Assembly (NCBI RefSeq): GCF_017355185.1
Contig: NZ_JADILJ010000009.1
Location: 42,120 to 106,119 of the forward strand
DNA length: 64,000 nt
DNA from: Rathayibacter sp. SD072
GTDB lineage: Bacteria; Actinomycetota; Actinomycetes; Actinomycetales; Microbacteriaceae
Direction of reading: 5' to 3'
In this document: in pieces, positions 26,910 to 35,238 of the stretch
Numbering within the stretch: the first letter of the stretch is position 1
Layout: every line of letters begins with the position of its first letter
Translations under genes and position numbers: made by a program
Notes under the pieces: model-generated
The model's input: only the letters and a program-made list of their open reading frames with translations
What the model was told of the DNA's origin: nothing
Databases searched by the model: none

Positions 26910-27230
26910 ATGACCGAGAACCCGTCGCTCGAGGAGTCGGAGGCCCGGGCCGAGCTCGAGCAGATCCGGCAGAGCATCGACAACATCGACGCCGCCCTGA
27001 TCCACCTGCTCGCGGAGCGCTTCAAGTTCACGCAGAAGGTCGGACGGCTGAAGGCGGCGCACGGACTTCCGGCCGCCGACCTCGACCGCGAGGCGCGCCA
27101 GATCGCTCGCCTGCGGTCGCTCGCGGAGGAGTCGCACCTGGATCCGGCGTTCGCCGAGAAGTTCCTCGGCTTCATCGTCGCCGAGGTCATCCACCACCAC
27201 GAGCAGATCGCGAGCGGCGCGGAGGGCTGA
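26910..27230 (+). CDS. Chorismate mutase (AroQ class)
   Basis: A 106-residue all-helical mutase converting chorismate to prephenate in Phe/Tyr synthesis. LEQIRQSIDNIDAALIHLLA (residues 15-34) carries the first helix with the catalytic Arg. ERFKFTQKVGRLKA holds the Arg/Lys pair, and DREARQIARLRSLAEE and FLGFIVAEVIHHHEQI complete the fold. No dehydratase or dehydrogenase domain is fused. ATG lies 7 nt after TAGGGT (26897-26902), suggesting a leaderless mRNA. Confidence 0.9.
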   Translation: MTENPSLEESEARAELEQIRQSIDNIDAALIHLLAERFKFTQKVGRLKAAHGLPAADLDREARQIARLRSLAEESHLDPAFAEKFLGFIVAEVIHHHEQIASGAEG

Positions 27231-27254
27231 GCGCCTGAGCGGCGCCTGCACGAT

Positions 27255-27388
27255 CTGCAGGTGTTCGTGCGGTCTGCAGGTGCTCGTGCGTTCTGCAGGT
27301 GTTCGTGCGATCTGCAGGTGATCCGGCCTGATCGGCGTCCTGCGATGCGGTGGGAAGCGCGTTCCCACGCGGATCCCCTGCAGATCGT
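27255..27388. repeat. CTGCAG 19-bp tandem repeat element, copy 1
   Basis: Four direct units of exactly 19 bp begin at 27255, 27274, 27293 and 27312, each CTGCAGGTG followed by an (a/t/c)TCGTGCG-like filler. A 55-bp centre follows, and an inverse unit GGATCCCCTGCAGATCG closes it (27371-27387). The whole fills the gap between chorismate mutase and the YhgE gene. A sister copy is at 57268-57362. Confidence 0.8.
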
Positions 27389-27406
27389 ACGGCGAGCCCG
27401 CCCGGC

Positions 27407-29629
27407 CTACGCCGCCGCGGGGCGGCCCAGCGCGCGCACCGAGGTGACGCGGCGGCGGGCGATCGCGGCGACCGTCAGCAGCAGGCCGAACAGCAGCCAG
27501 ATCACGAGGCCGACGACCGCGCCGCCGACGCCTCCCGTGCTCTCCACGACTCCCGACAGCGCGTTCTGCGCGGCCGACAGCGGCAGGAAGCCGAGGGCGT
27601 CCTCGAAGATCCCGGGCACCGTCGAGATGATGCCGGCGCCGAGTCCGATGACCGCGGCCAGCATCGCGAGGAAGCGCCCCACTCCGCCCAGCAGCGCCAC
27701 GAGGCCCTGGTTGACGGAGGCGAAGGACGCGCCGACGAGCATCGAGAGCAGCGCGAATCCGATGAAGGAGCCGGCGTCGAGGTCGGCGACGAACTGCATC
27801 ACGATCGCGACGGCGAGGCCCTGCACGAGCCCGATCACGAGCGCGGGTGCGTACGACGAGAGCGCGAGCGCCGCGGAGGAGCGGGTCGAGGACAGCGCGC
27901 GGTGCGAGAACGCGGCGAGCACCAGGAACGTCGCCAGGGCGCCGAGCCAGAGGGCGATCGTCGTGAAGAACGGCACGGAGGAGGCGCCGAACAGCGAGGT
28001 CTCGCTGCTCGCGTTCTCGACCGGGTCCGCGACCACGTCGGCCAGGTTCTGCGACTCCGACTCGGTGTAGGTCGGCAGCTGGGCGACCGCCGCGTCGAGG
28101 CCCGTCGCCAGAGTGCGCGTGCCGTCGGCGAGCTGGAGGGCTCCGTCCGAGACGCCGGTCGCGCCCTCGGCGAGCTGGTCCGCCCCGTCGGCGGCGGAGG
28201 ACGCTCCGGTCGAGAGCTGCTCGGCGCCGTCGGCGGCCGAGGTCGCGCCGGCGGCGAGCTGCGCGGCTCCGTCGGCGGCGGATCCCGCTCCGGTCGAGAG
28301 CTGGGCGGCGCCGGCGGCGGCCGAGTCGGCCCCGTCGGCGAGCTGCCCGAGTCCGGTCGAGAGCGACGTCACTCCGGTCGCGACCTGGCGGGCGCCGCCC
28401 GCGGCCTGCTGCGTGCCGTCGATGAGCGAGGGCGCCTCCGGGCTGCCGACGCGGATGCCCGCGTCGAGCGCCTGCGTCGCTCCGGCGGCGGTCGCGGTCA
28501 GCACGACGGGGCCGTCGGGAGCGGTCAGCGCGTTCGCGACGATGCCGCTCGCGGCCAGGCACTGCGGAGTCTCGCAGCCGACCAGCGCCTGCTGCAGAGC
28601 CGCGAAGGTGCCCGCGGTCGACTGCGCGGCGCCGCCCGAGAGCGTCGCGATCTGCTGCGTGCTCTCGCCGATCGTGACGGTGCTGGCGCTCAGCTGGTCG
28701 AGTCCGTCGGCGACGGCGGTCGCTCCGGTTCCGAGCTGGGCCGCACCGGTCGCCGAGTCGCGCGCGCCCGTGGCGAGTTGCGCGACTCCGCCCGACAGAT
28801 CGGAGGCGCCCGTGCCCAGCTGCGCCACGCCGCTGGAGAGGGAGGACGCGCCGGTGCCGAGCTGCGCGACTCCGTCCGACAGCGACGACGCACCGGTGGC
28901 CAGCTCGTCGATGCCGTCGGCGAGGGAGCTGGTGCCGTCGGCGAGCGAGGACGCACCGGTGCCGAGCTCGGTCGCTCCGTCGGCGAGGGTGCCGGCGCCC
29001 TCGGCCGCCTGCCCGATCTGCTCGTTGAGCGTGTTGAAGCCGACGTAGACGTTCTCGAGGTACGAGGTGGTCAGCTGCGTGTTCAGGAGCGAGGTCGCGG
29101 TGCTCGTGACGGTGGCCGAGATGGCGTCGTCGACGAGCTTGGCCTTGTCGCTGGTGGCGATGTCGATCGTGGCCTTGGTCGCCTCGGCGGCGTCGCCCGC
29201 GTACGACGTGGCCGCGGCCGAGAAGTTCGAGGGGATGGTGACGACGGTCGCGTACGAGCCGTCGGCCAGGCCCTCGGCCGCGTCGTCCTTGTCGGTGAGC
29301 ACCCAGGTGAAGTTCGAGGTGGAGTCGGAGCCGGAGACGTTGGGGGCGGGCGTCGCGCTCGCGGAGGGCGAGGGAGTCGACTCCTCCGTCCCTCCGGTCA
29401 CGAGCCCCGCCGCGAGCTGGCGCCCGAGCGGCACGGTCTGGCCGTCGAGCTCGACCGGGGTGTCCTCGTTCACGACCGCGGCCGTGACCTGGTCGAGGCG
29501 CTGGGTCGGGTCCCAGAGGGCCCAGACGAGCAGCCCGCCGATGGCGAGGGGGACCAGGACGATCCCGAGGAGGGTGAACCAGGACACCTTCTTGGCGCCG
29601 CGGGGGCGCTCGAGGGAGAAGAGAGCCAT
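27407..29629 (-). CDS. YhgE/Pip domain membrane protein
   Basis: A 740-residue protein. One TM sits at the N-terminus (WFTLLGIVLVPLAIGGLLVW, residues 17-36), followed by a large extracytoplasmic region. Five TMs at the C-terminus form an ABC-2-like block (for example ALVIGLVQGLAVAIVMQFV). The middle contains many degenerate 14-residue repeats such as LGTGASSLSSGVAQ and LADGAEQLSTGAS, typical of the phage-infection-protein/ESX-like coiled stalk of this family. The family is linked to envelope export, phage adsorption and type VII secretion. It starts 3 bp after the MMPL stop, so the two form one operon. Confidence 0.9.
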   Translation of the reverse strand: MALFSLERPRGAKKVSWFTLLGIVLVPLAIGGLLVWALWDPTQRLDQVTAAVVNEDTPVELDGQTVPLGRQLAAGLVTGGTEESTPSPSASATPAPNVSGSDSTSNFTWVLTDKDDAAEGLADGSYATVVTIPSNFSAAATSYAGDAAEATKATIDIATSDKAKLVDDAISATVTSTATSLLNTQLTTSYLENVYVGFNTLNEQIGQAAEGAGTLADGATELGTGASSLADGTSSLADGIDELATGASSLSDGVAQLGTGASSLSSGVAQLGTGASDLSGGVAQLATGARDSATGAAQLGTGATAVADGLDQLSASTVTIGESTQQIATLSGGAAQSTAGTFAALQQALVGCETPQCLAASGIVANALTAPDGPVVLTATAAGATQALDAGIRVGSPEAPSLIDGTQQAAGGARQVATGVTSLSTGLGQLADGADSAAAGAAQLSTGAGSAADGAAQLAAGATSAADGAEQLSTGASSAADGADQLAEGATGVSDGALQLADGTRTLATGLDAAVAQLPTYTESESQNLADVVADPVENASSETSLFGASSVPFFTTIALWLGALATFLVLAAFSHRALSSTRSSAALALSSYAPALVIGLVQGLAVAIVMQFVADLDAGSFIGFALLSMLVGASFASVNQGLVALLGGVGRFLAMLAAVIGLGAGIISTVPGIFEDALGFLPLSAAQNALSGVVESTGGVGGAVVGLVIWLLFGLLLTVAAIARRRVTSVRALGRPAAA

Positions 29630-29632
29630 CTG

Positions 29633-32449
29633 TCAGAGGACCTTTGCGATCGCGCGGCCGGCGGCCGCAGTCGGGACCGCGCGCACGTCGCGGTCGGAGG
29701 GGAGGAGGTCGTCGAGCGCGTCGGGCTCGACGGCGGAGGCGACGACGGTGAACGCGCGCTCGTGCTCGAGTGAGTGCGCTCGGGCACCGTCGAGCTCGAC
29801 TCGCAGGTCGTCGCGCAGCCGCGGATCGGTGACCGTGTCGACGTCGTCGAGCACCAGGAGCGCCGGGTGCGTCGAGAGCGCCGCGCGCACCTCCTCGACC
29901 GGATCGGCGGCACCGGCCAGGCGCACGAGCCCGACCCGGCCGCGCACCGCGGAGGAGCGGATCGGCACCACGAGTCCGTCGACCTTGAGGCGTCCGGAGT
30001 CGGGCGCCAGCCGGCCCGCGAGGGTCAGCAGCAGGGCGGTGCGGCCCGAGCGGTGCGGGCCGTGCACGACGAGCGCGGCGCCGGCGGGAACCCGCACGGC
30101 GACGTCGCGGTAGAGCGGTCCGTCGGGCCCGTCGAGCGAGAGGCCGTCGGCGGCGATCGCGTCGGTCGCCCCGGGCTCCGGCCAGTCGGCGAGCGCGAGC
30201 TCCTTCGTCAGGCCCTCGCCCTCCACGTCGAACGACGGGAGGATGCGGTCGAGCCAGCGGGGCATGTGCCAGGCGCGGTCGCCGAGCAGGTGCAGGACCG
30301 CCGGGACCAGCGTCATCCGCACGATGAACGCGTCGACGAACACGCCCACGGCGAGGCCCAGCGCGATCGGCTTGATGTTGGTGTCGCCCTCGGGGACGAA
30401 CGCGGCGAAGACCGAGAACATGATGACTGCGGCCGCAGTGACGACCTTCGCCGAGCCCACGAAGCCCGACTCGACCGCCGCGCGCGCCGACCGGCCGTGC
30501 ACGTAGTCCTCGCGCATCCGCGAGACGAGGAAGACCTCGTAGTCCATCGCGAGGCCGAACAGCACGCCCATCAGGATGATCGGCATGAAGCTGATGATCG
30601 GGCCCGTCTTGTCGACGTGCAGGGCGTCGGCGAACCAGCCCCACTCGAAGACCGCGGCGACCGCGCCGAACGAGGCGCCGACCGACAGCAGGTAGCCCAG
30701 CGTCGCCTTCAGCGGCACCCAGAGCGAGCGGAACACCATCGTCAGCAGGACCAGGGAGAGGCCGACGACCAGGACGCCGAACGGCAGCAGGGCGTTCGCC
30801 AGCGTGTCCGAGATGTCGATGCCGACCGCGGTCTGGCCGGTCACGGCGAGGTCGACGCCGTACTCCTCCTGGAAGTAGTCGTGCTTGTCGCGGATCTCGG
30901 CGACCAGCGCCTTGGTCTCCTCCGAGTCCGGGCCGCCCTCCGGGATCACCTGGATGATGCCGGTGTCGGCGGTCTCGTTCGGAGTGGCGAGCGGCACCGA
31001 GGCGACGCCGTCCAGTCCCTCGATCTCGGTCTTGAGATCGGCCATGAGGCCGAGCGGATCGGTCGAGCCGATGATCGTGCCCGTGACGATGAGCGGGCCG
31101 TTGTACCCCTCGCCGAAGTTCTCGGCGAGGAGGTCGTAGGTGTCGCGGGCGGGGGTGCCCTCGGCCTGGTAGCCGGCGTCAGGCAGTGCGAGGCGCAGGC
31201 TCAGCGCGGGGATGCTCGCGACTCCAAGCACGCCGACCACGGCGATGATCGTGACGATCGGGAACCGGGTGACGGCGCGGACCCAGCCGCGGAAGAAGCC
31301 GCGCGGGACCTCGGCGTGAACATGGGTGCCCGGCGAGGCGGGCGCGGTGTCGGGCTCGACCTCGGGGTCGGCGTGGGCGCCGGCGACCTGCTTCGCGGTC
31401 GCCGCCTTCTTCTTCGCGCGGCGCTCCTTCGGGCGCAGTCGCTCGCCGGCGAAGCCGAGCAGCGCCGGAGTGAGGGTGAGCGCGATGACCACCGCGATCG
31501 CGACTCCGCCCGCCGCCGCGATGCCCATGGTCGTCAGGAACGGGATGTTGGCGACCGAGAGTCCGACGAGGGCGATGATGACGGTCAGGCCGGCGAACAC
31601 GACCGCGGAGCCGGCCGTCGCGACCGAGCGGGCGGTCGACTCCTCCGGGTGCATGCCCTGCTTCAGCTGGTCCTGGTGGCGGCTGATGATGAAGAGGGCG
31701 TAGTCGATGCCGACCGCGAGTCCGAGCATCAGGGCGAGCAGCGGAGTCGTCGACGAGATCGACGCGAACCGGGTCGCGATGAAGATGGCGGACATCGAGA
31801 GGGCGACGCCGAGCAGGGCGGTCACCAGCGGCATGCCGGCGGCCAGGAAGGAGCCGAAGGTCAGCACGAGGACCACGAGGGCGACGATGAGGCCGATGGC
31901 CTCGGTGATCGTCACTCCGGGCAGGTTCTGCGAGAAGAGGTCGCCGCCGAGCGAGACGACGGAGCCGGCGGGCAGCGCGTCCTCGAGCGTCGTGGCCTCG
32001 GCCTTCAGCGCGTCGCGCGACTCGACCGAGGTCGTGGTGGCGGAGCCGTCCATCTGCGCGGTGATGACGAGGGCGTTCCCCTCGTCCGAGATCGTGCCCT
32101 CGACGGTGTCGGAGTAGGGGTCGGTGACCGCGGCCACGCCCTCGATGTCGGTGAGTGCGGCGACCGCGTCGGCCACGGGTCCGGTGATGTCCGCGTCGAC
32201 GACGCTGCCGCCGTCGGGCGCGACGACCACGTAGCGCGCGGACGTGCCGCTGACCTGCGGGAACGTGCGCTCGAGCTGGTCGAGCGCGGTCTGCGACTCG
32301 GTGCCCGGGATCGAGAAGCTGTTGTCGGTGCCCTGGTTCAGCAGCACGGCGCCGCCTCCCGCGAGCACGACGACGGCGAGCCAGAGGACGGCGACGAGAC
32401 GGTGGGCCTGGTAGACCCATCGCCCGAGTCGGTAGAGCAGCGACGACAC
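29633..32449 (-). CDS. MMPL (RND-type) transporter with C-terminal ATPase-like domain
   Basis: A 938-residue protein. Residues 1-735 form an MMPL transporter with two 6-TM blocks (MLGLAVGIDYALFIISRHQD and LFGLAMDYEVFLVSRMREDY carry the conserved GxDY-type loops) and two extracytoplasmic domains. MMPL proteins export lipids or hydrophobic compounds using the proton gradient. Unusually, residues about 765-938 resemble an ABC nucleotide-binding domain: Walker A GPHRSGRTALL near 797 and Walker B PALLVLDDVD near 862. The LSGGQ signature is absent and the catalytic Glu is replaced. Co-transcribed with the YhgE gene. Probably controlled by the divergent TetR regulator. Confidence 0.88.
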   Translation of the reverse strand: MSSLLYRLGRWVYQAHRLVAVLWLAVVVLAGGGAVLLNQGTDNSFSIPGTESQTALDQLERTFPQVSGTSARYVVVAPDGGSVVDADITGPVADAVAALTDIEGVAAVTDPYSDTVEGTISDEGNALVITAQMDGSATTTSVESRDALKAEATTLEDALPAGSVVSLGGDLFSQNLPGVTITEAIGLIVALVVLVLTFGSFLAAGMPLVTALLGVALSMSAIFIATRFASISSTTPLLALMLGLAVGIDYALFIISRHQDQLKQGMHPEESTARSVATAGSAVVFAGLTVIIALVGLSVANIPFLTTMGIAAAGGVAIAVVIALTLTPALLGFAGERLRPKERRAKKKAATAKQVAGAHADPEVEPDTAPASPGTHVHAEVPRGFFRGWVRAVTRFPIVTIIAVVGVLGVASIPALSLRLALPDAGYQAEGTPARDTYDLLAENFGEGYNGPLIVTGTIIGSTDPLGLMADLKTEIEGLDGVASVPLATPNETADTGIIQVIPEGGPDSEETKALVAEIRDKHDYFQEEYGVDLAVTGQTAVGIDISDTLANALLPFGVLVVGLSLVLLTMVFRSLWVPLKATLGYLLSVGASFGAVAAVFEWGWFADALHVDKTGPIISFMPIILMGVLFGLAMDYEVFLVSRMREDYVHGRSARAAVESGFVGSAKVVTAAAVIMFSVFAAFVPEGDTNIKPIALGLAVGVFVDAFIVRMTLVPAVLHLLGDRAWHMPRWLDRILPSFDVEGEGLTKELALADWPEPGATDAIAADGLSLDGPDGPLYRDVAVRVPAGAALVVHGPHRSGRTALLLTLAGRLAPDSGRLKVDGLVVPIRSSAVRGRVGLVRLAGAADPVEEVRAALSTHPALLVLDDVDTVTDPRLRDDLRVELDGARAHSLEHERAFTVVASAVEPDALDDLLPSDRDVRAVPTAAAGRAIAKVL

Positions 32450-32481
32450 GCGGTCTCCTGATGATCGAGGGGGAGGAGGAC

Positions 32482-32538
32482 GATACGACGGTGTACCCGA
32501 TACACGAATGTATCCGATACAGGAACGTATCCGATACA
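32482..32538. promoter_or_regulatory. TetR operator array with 17-bp period
   Basis: GATACG/GATACA half-sites start at 32482, 32499, 32516 and 32533, exactly 17 bp apart. The two central ones are followed by inverse TGTATC or CGTATC, giving GATACACGAATGTATC and GATACAGGAACGTATC palindromes. The array lies between the divergent MMPL and TetR genes and is most likely the TetR binding region controlling both. Confidence 0.8.
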
Positions 32539-32584
32539 GTGATCCCGCTCAATGCTCTTGACGTTTCCGGGAGGGGACCCAGCT

Positions 32585-33232
32585 ATGACGGTGGTCGACT
32601 CACCCGAGCAGTCGTCGCGACGCGGCCGCACCCGCGAGCGCCTCCTCGACGCCGCGTACGACGTGTTCGCCGAGACCGGGGTGCACACCGCCTCGGTGGA
32701 GCAGGTGTCGGAGCGGGCCGGCTTCACGCGCGGGGCGTTCTACTCGAACTTCTCGAGCAAGGAGGAGCTGTTCTTCGCCCTGATGGAGCGCGAGAACGGC
32801 CTCCGGCTCGCCGGCCTCGTCGAGCAGATGGGCCGCACGATCCCCAAGCTCGGCGGCGAGCCGCTGACCGGGGAGGCGCTCGGCGCGGTCGTCCTCGACT
32901 TCCTGCACGGCCCCTTCGACGACGACCGCCGGTGGTGCCTGGTGCAGTCCGAGTTCGAGCTGCTCGCCCTGCGCGATCCCGCGATCGCGCCGCGGTACAG
33001 CGGCTTCCGGGGGCGCTTCGACGCCTCCCTCGTCGAGATCATCGGATCGGCGCTGCAGGAGGTGGGCCGGACGTTCGCCCTCGAGCCGACCGCGGCCGTG
33101 CGGCTGGTGCTGGCGAGCTACGAGGACGCGGTGAAGCAGTCGATCCTCGACGGCGACTCCGACGGCGACGCGCTGGAGCGGCTCCGGTCGTCCCTCACAG
33201 GAGTCGTGATCGCGGTCTCGACGCCCGTCTGA
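32585..33232 (+). CDS. TetR family transcriptional regulator
   Basis: A 215-residue regulator. The HTH is TRERLLDAAYDVFAETGVHT through GFTRGAFYSNFSSKEELFFA (residues about 16-60). The C-terminal ligand domain is all-helical with no family-specific motif seen. ATG at 32585 follows GGGAGGGG. Transcribed away from the MMPL/YhgE operon, with the 17-bp repeat operator array between them. Typical behaviour would be repression of both transcripts until a transported hydrophobic compound binds. Confidence 0.9.
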   Translation: MTVVDSPEQSSRRGRTRERLLDAAYDVFAETGVHTASVEQVSERAGFTRGAFYSNFSSKEELFFALMERENGLRLAGLVEQMGRTIPKLGGEPLTGEALGAVVLDFLHGPFDDDRRWCLVQSEFELLALRDPAIAPRYSGFRGRFDASLVEIIGSALQEVGRTFALEPTAAVRLVLASYEDAVKQSILDGDSDGDALERLRSSLTGVVIAVSTPV

Positions 33233-33276
33233 GCCCCGGGTCCCCGACGGCGCCCGCGCGCGGCGAAGATGGACCC

Positions 33277-34164
33277 ATGGAACTGCGTCAGCTCGAACAC
33301 TTCCTCGCCGTGGCGAAGGAGCAGCACTTCACCCGCGCCGCGAGCGCGCTGCAGATCTCGCAGTCGGGCCTGTCGGCCTCCATCCGCGCGCTCGAGAGCG
33401 AGCTCGGCAGCCCGCTGTTCACCCGCAGCACCCGGCGCGTGGAGCTGACGCCCGCCGGTCACGCGATGCTCGAGGAGTCGGAGCGCTCGGTCGCCAGCGC
33501 GCTCGCCGCCCGCGACGCCGTGCGCGCGGTGCAGGGCGTGCTGCGGGGGAGCCTCACGGTGGGCACTGAGGAGTGCCTGGGCGGCGTGCACCTGCCGCGT
33601 GAGCTCGCGACCTTCCGCGGGGAGCATCCCGGAGTGGCGCTGCGGCTGACGCACGACGGATCCGGCGCGCTGCTCGAGGCGGTGGCCGCCGGTCGGCTCG
33701 ACCTGGCGCTGGTCGCCGACATCGGAGCGACGCCTGCGGGCGTGCGGACGCTCCCGCTCGCGAGCGAGGGCTTCGCGGTCCTGACGCACCCCGATCATCC
33801 GCTCGCCGACCGCGTCTCGTGCCGCGTTCCCGACCTCGTCGGCGAGACGATCGTGGGGCTGCAGGACCACTGGGGTGCGAGCCATCTGGCCGCGCGGGCC
33901 TTCGCGGAGCACGGGCTGCCGTTCGAGGTCGAGCTCGAGGTGAACGACGTGCACACGCTGCTCGACCTGGTCGAGTACGGGATGGGCGTCGCGGTGGTGC
34001 CGGCGCACTTCGCCGAGAAGCGGCCGGGTGCGCTGACGGCGGTGCCGCTCGAGGATCCGCTGCTCGTCTGGCGCACGATGGTGGCGCTGCCGGAGCGGGC
34101 GACGTCGGCGGCCCGCGCGTTCGTGGCCGCACTGCCGTCGCCGTCGGCGGTGCCGGTCGAGTAG
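33277..34164 (+). CDS. LysR family transcriptional regulator
   Basis: A 295-residue LysR protein. MELRQLEHFLAVAKEQHFTR starts the HTH, and SALQISQSGLSASIRALESE is the recognition helix region. The effector-binding domain spans 90-290, with GTEECLGGVHLP at its start. Starts at ATG 33277, 44 bp after the TetR gene. The divergent target usually adjacent to LysR genes is missing; the nearest enzymes are the aldo-keto reductases downstream on the other strand. The inducer is unknown. Confidence 0.9.
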   Translation: MELRQLEHFLAVAKEQHFTRAASALQISQSGLSASIRALESELGSPLFTRSTRRVELTPAGHAMLEESERSVASALAARDAVRAVQGVLRGSLTVGTEECLGGVHLPRELATFRGEHPGVALRLTHDGSGALLEAVAAGRLDLALVADIGATPAGVRTLPLASEGFAVLTHPDHPLADRVSCRVPDLVGETIVGLQDHWGASHLAARAFAEHGLPFEVELEVNDVHTLLDLVEYGMGVAVVPAHFAEKRPGALTAVPLEDPLLVWRTMVALPERATSAARAFVAALPSPSAVPVE

Positions 34165-34171
34165 CGCCGTC

Positions 34172-34266
34172 CTGCTGCGGGTCGAGTAGCCCCGGAGGGG
34201 CGTATCGAGACCGCCCGGCGCTGGTGGATCTCGATACGCCCGCTGCGCGGGCTACTCGATCAGCAG
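34172..34266. repeat. REP-like palindromic element, copy B (complete)
   Basis: A 95-bp palindrome from CTGCTGCGGGTCGAGTAGCC to GGGCTACTCGATCAGCAG. Inner GCGTATCGAGACC pairs with GATCTCGATACGC. It lies between the LysR and aldo-keto reductase genes. Confidence 0.85.
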
Positions 34267-34295
34267 GAGCTGCTGCAGGTCGCGTGTCCCGATCC

Positions 34296-34343
34296 CTGCG
34301 GGTCGAGTAGCCCCGGAGGGGCGTATCGAGACCGCCCGGCGCT
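34296..34343. repeat. REP-like half element, exact 48-bp copy
   Basis: Identical over 48 bp to positions 34175-34222, 121 bp downstream. It reaches the stop codon of the aldo-keto reductase gene (TCA on the plus strand at 34343-34345), so the repeat supplies the last base of that stop codon. Confidence 0.85.
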
Positions 34344-35200
34344 CAGTCGAGCGACGCGAGCTCCTCCGGGGTCAGCTCCAGATCGGCCGCCGTGGCCGAA
34401 TCTCGGATGCTCTCGGGACGCGAGGCGCCCGGGATCGGCAGCACGACGGGGGCCTTGGCCAGCTCCCACGCGAGGCAGACCACCTGCGGCGAGACTCCGT
34501 GCGCCTCGGCGACGGTGGCGAACGCGGAGTAGCGCGAGCCCAGGTCGGCCGCCGACGAGATGCCGCCGAGCGGGCTCCACGGCAGGAACGCGATGCCCAG
34601 CTCCGCGCAGAGCTCGAGCTCCGGCTCGCTCGAGCGGAACGACGGCGAGAACTGGTTCTGCACCGAGACGAGGCGGTCGCCCAGGATCCCGTGCGCCTCC
34701 CGGATCTGCGCCGGATCGGCGTTCGAGATGCCGGCGCGCAGGATGACCCCCTCGTCGAGCAGCTCGACGAGCGCGCCGAGGGAGTCGGCGTAGGGCACCT
34801 CCGGGTCGGGCCGGTGGTACTGGTACAGGTCGATCGCTTCGACCCCGAGGCGCTGCGCAGAGGCGCGGGCCGCCTCCTTCAGGTACTCGGGACGTCCGTC
34901 CTGCGTCCAGACGCCGGGCTCGGGGCGCAGGTGCCCGCCCTTGGTGGCGACGAGCACTCCGGAGGTGTCGCCCCCGTAGCTCCGCAGCGCCTCGGCGATC
35001 AGCAGCTCGTTGTGGCCGAGGTCGCCGTCGCCGCCCTGGTGATAGGCGTCGGCGGTGTCGATCAGGGTGACGCCGGCATCGAGCGCGGCGTGGAGGGTGG
35101 CGATCGACCGCTCGCGGTCGGGTCGGCCCTCGATCGACATCGGCATGCCGCCGAGGCCGATCGCGCCGACGGAGACGTCGCCGAGAGTGCGCTGCTTCAT
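34343..35200 (-). CDS. Aldo/keto reductase
   Basis: A 285-residue (beta/alpha)8 oxidoreductase. The catalytic Asp-Tyr is in LIDTADAYHQGG (near 47-58), Lys in VLVATKGGH, and His in DLYQYHRPDP. The C-terminal NADPH phosphate loop is PIPGASRPESIRDS. It reduces aldehydes or ketones with NADPH; the substrate is unknown. ATG at 35200. Another reductase of the same superfamily is 38 bp upstream on the same strand, so they probably form a pair. The stop codon abuts a repeat element. Confidence 0.9.
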   Translation of the reverse strand: MKQRTLGDVSVGAIGLGGMPMSIEGRPDRERSIATLHAALDAGVTLIDTADAYHQGGDGDLGHNELLIAEALRSYGGDTSGVLVATKGGHLRPEPGVWTQDGRPEYLKEAARASAQRLGVEAIDLYQYHRPDPEVPYADSLGALVELLDEGVILRAGISNADPAQIREAHGILGDRLVSVQNQFSPSFRSSEPELELCAELGIAFLPWSPLGGISSAADLGSRYSAFATVAEAHGVSPQVVCLAWELAKAPVVLPIPGASRPESIRDSATAADLELTPEELASLD

Positions 35201-35238
35201 GGGTCCTCTTCGTTCGTGGGGGAGTGGGGGGACGGGGG

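Noticed and set aside
27255..27330. CRISPR-like array (regular CTGCAGGTG repeats)
   Set aside because: The period is 19 bp with almost no variable spacer, far too short for a CRISPR repeat-spacer unit, and there are no cas genes.
26433..30644. Very long open frame (about 1400 codons) on the minus strand
   Set aside because: Arg/Ala/Pro-rich, out of frame with the convincing YhgE, MMPL, Ohr and chorismate mutase genes; a high-GC artefact.
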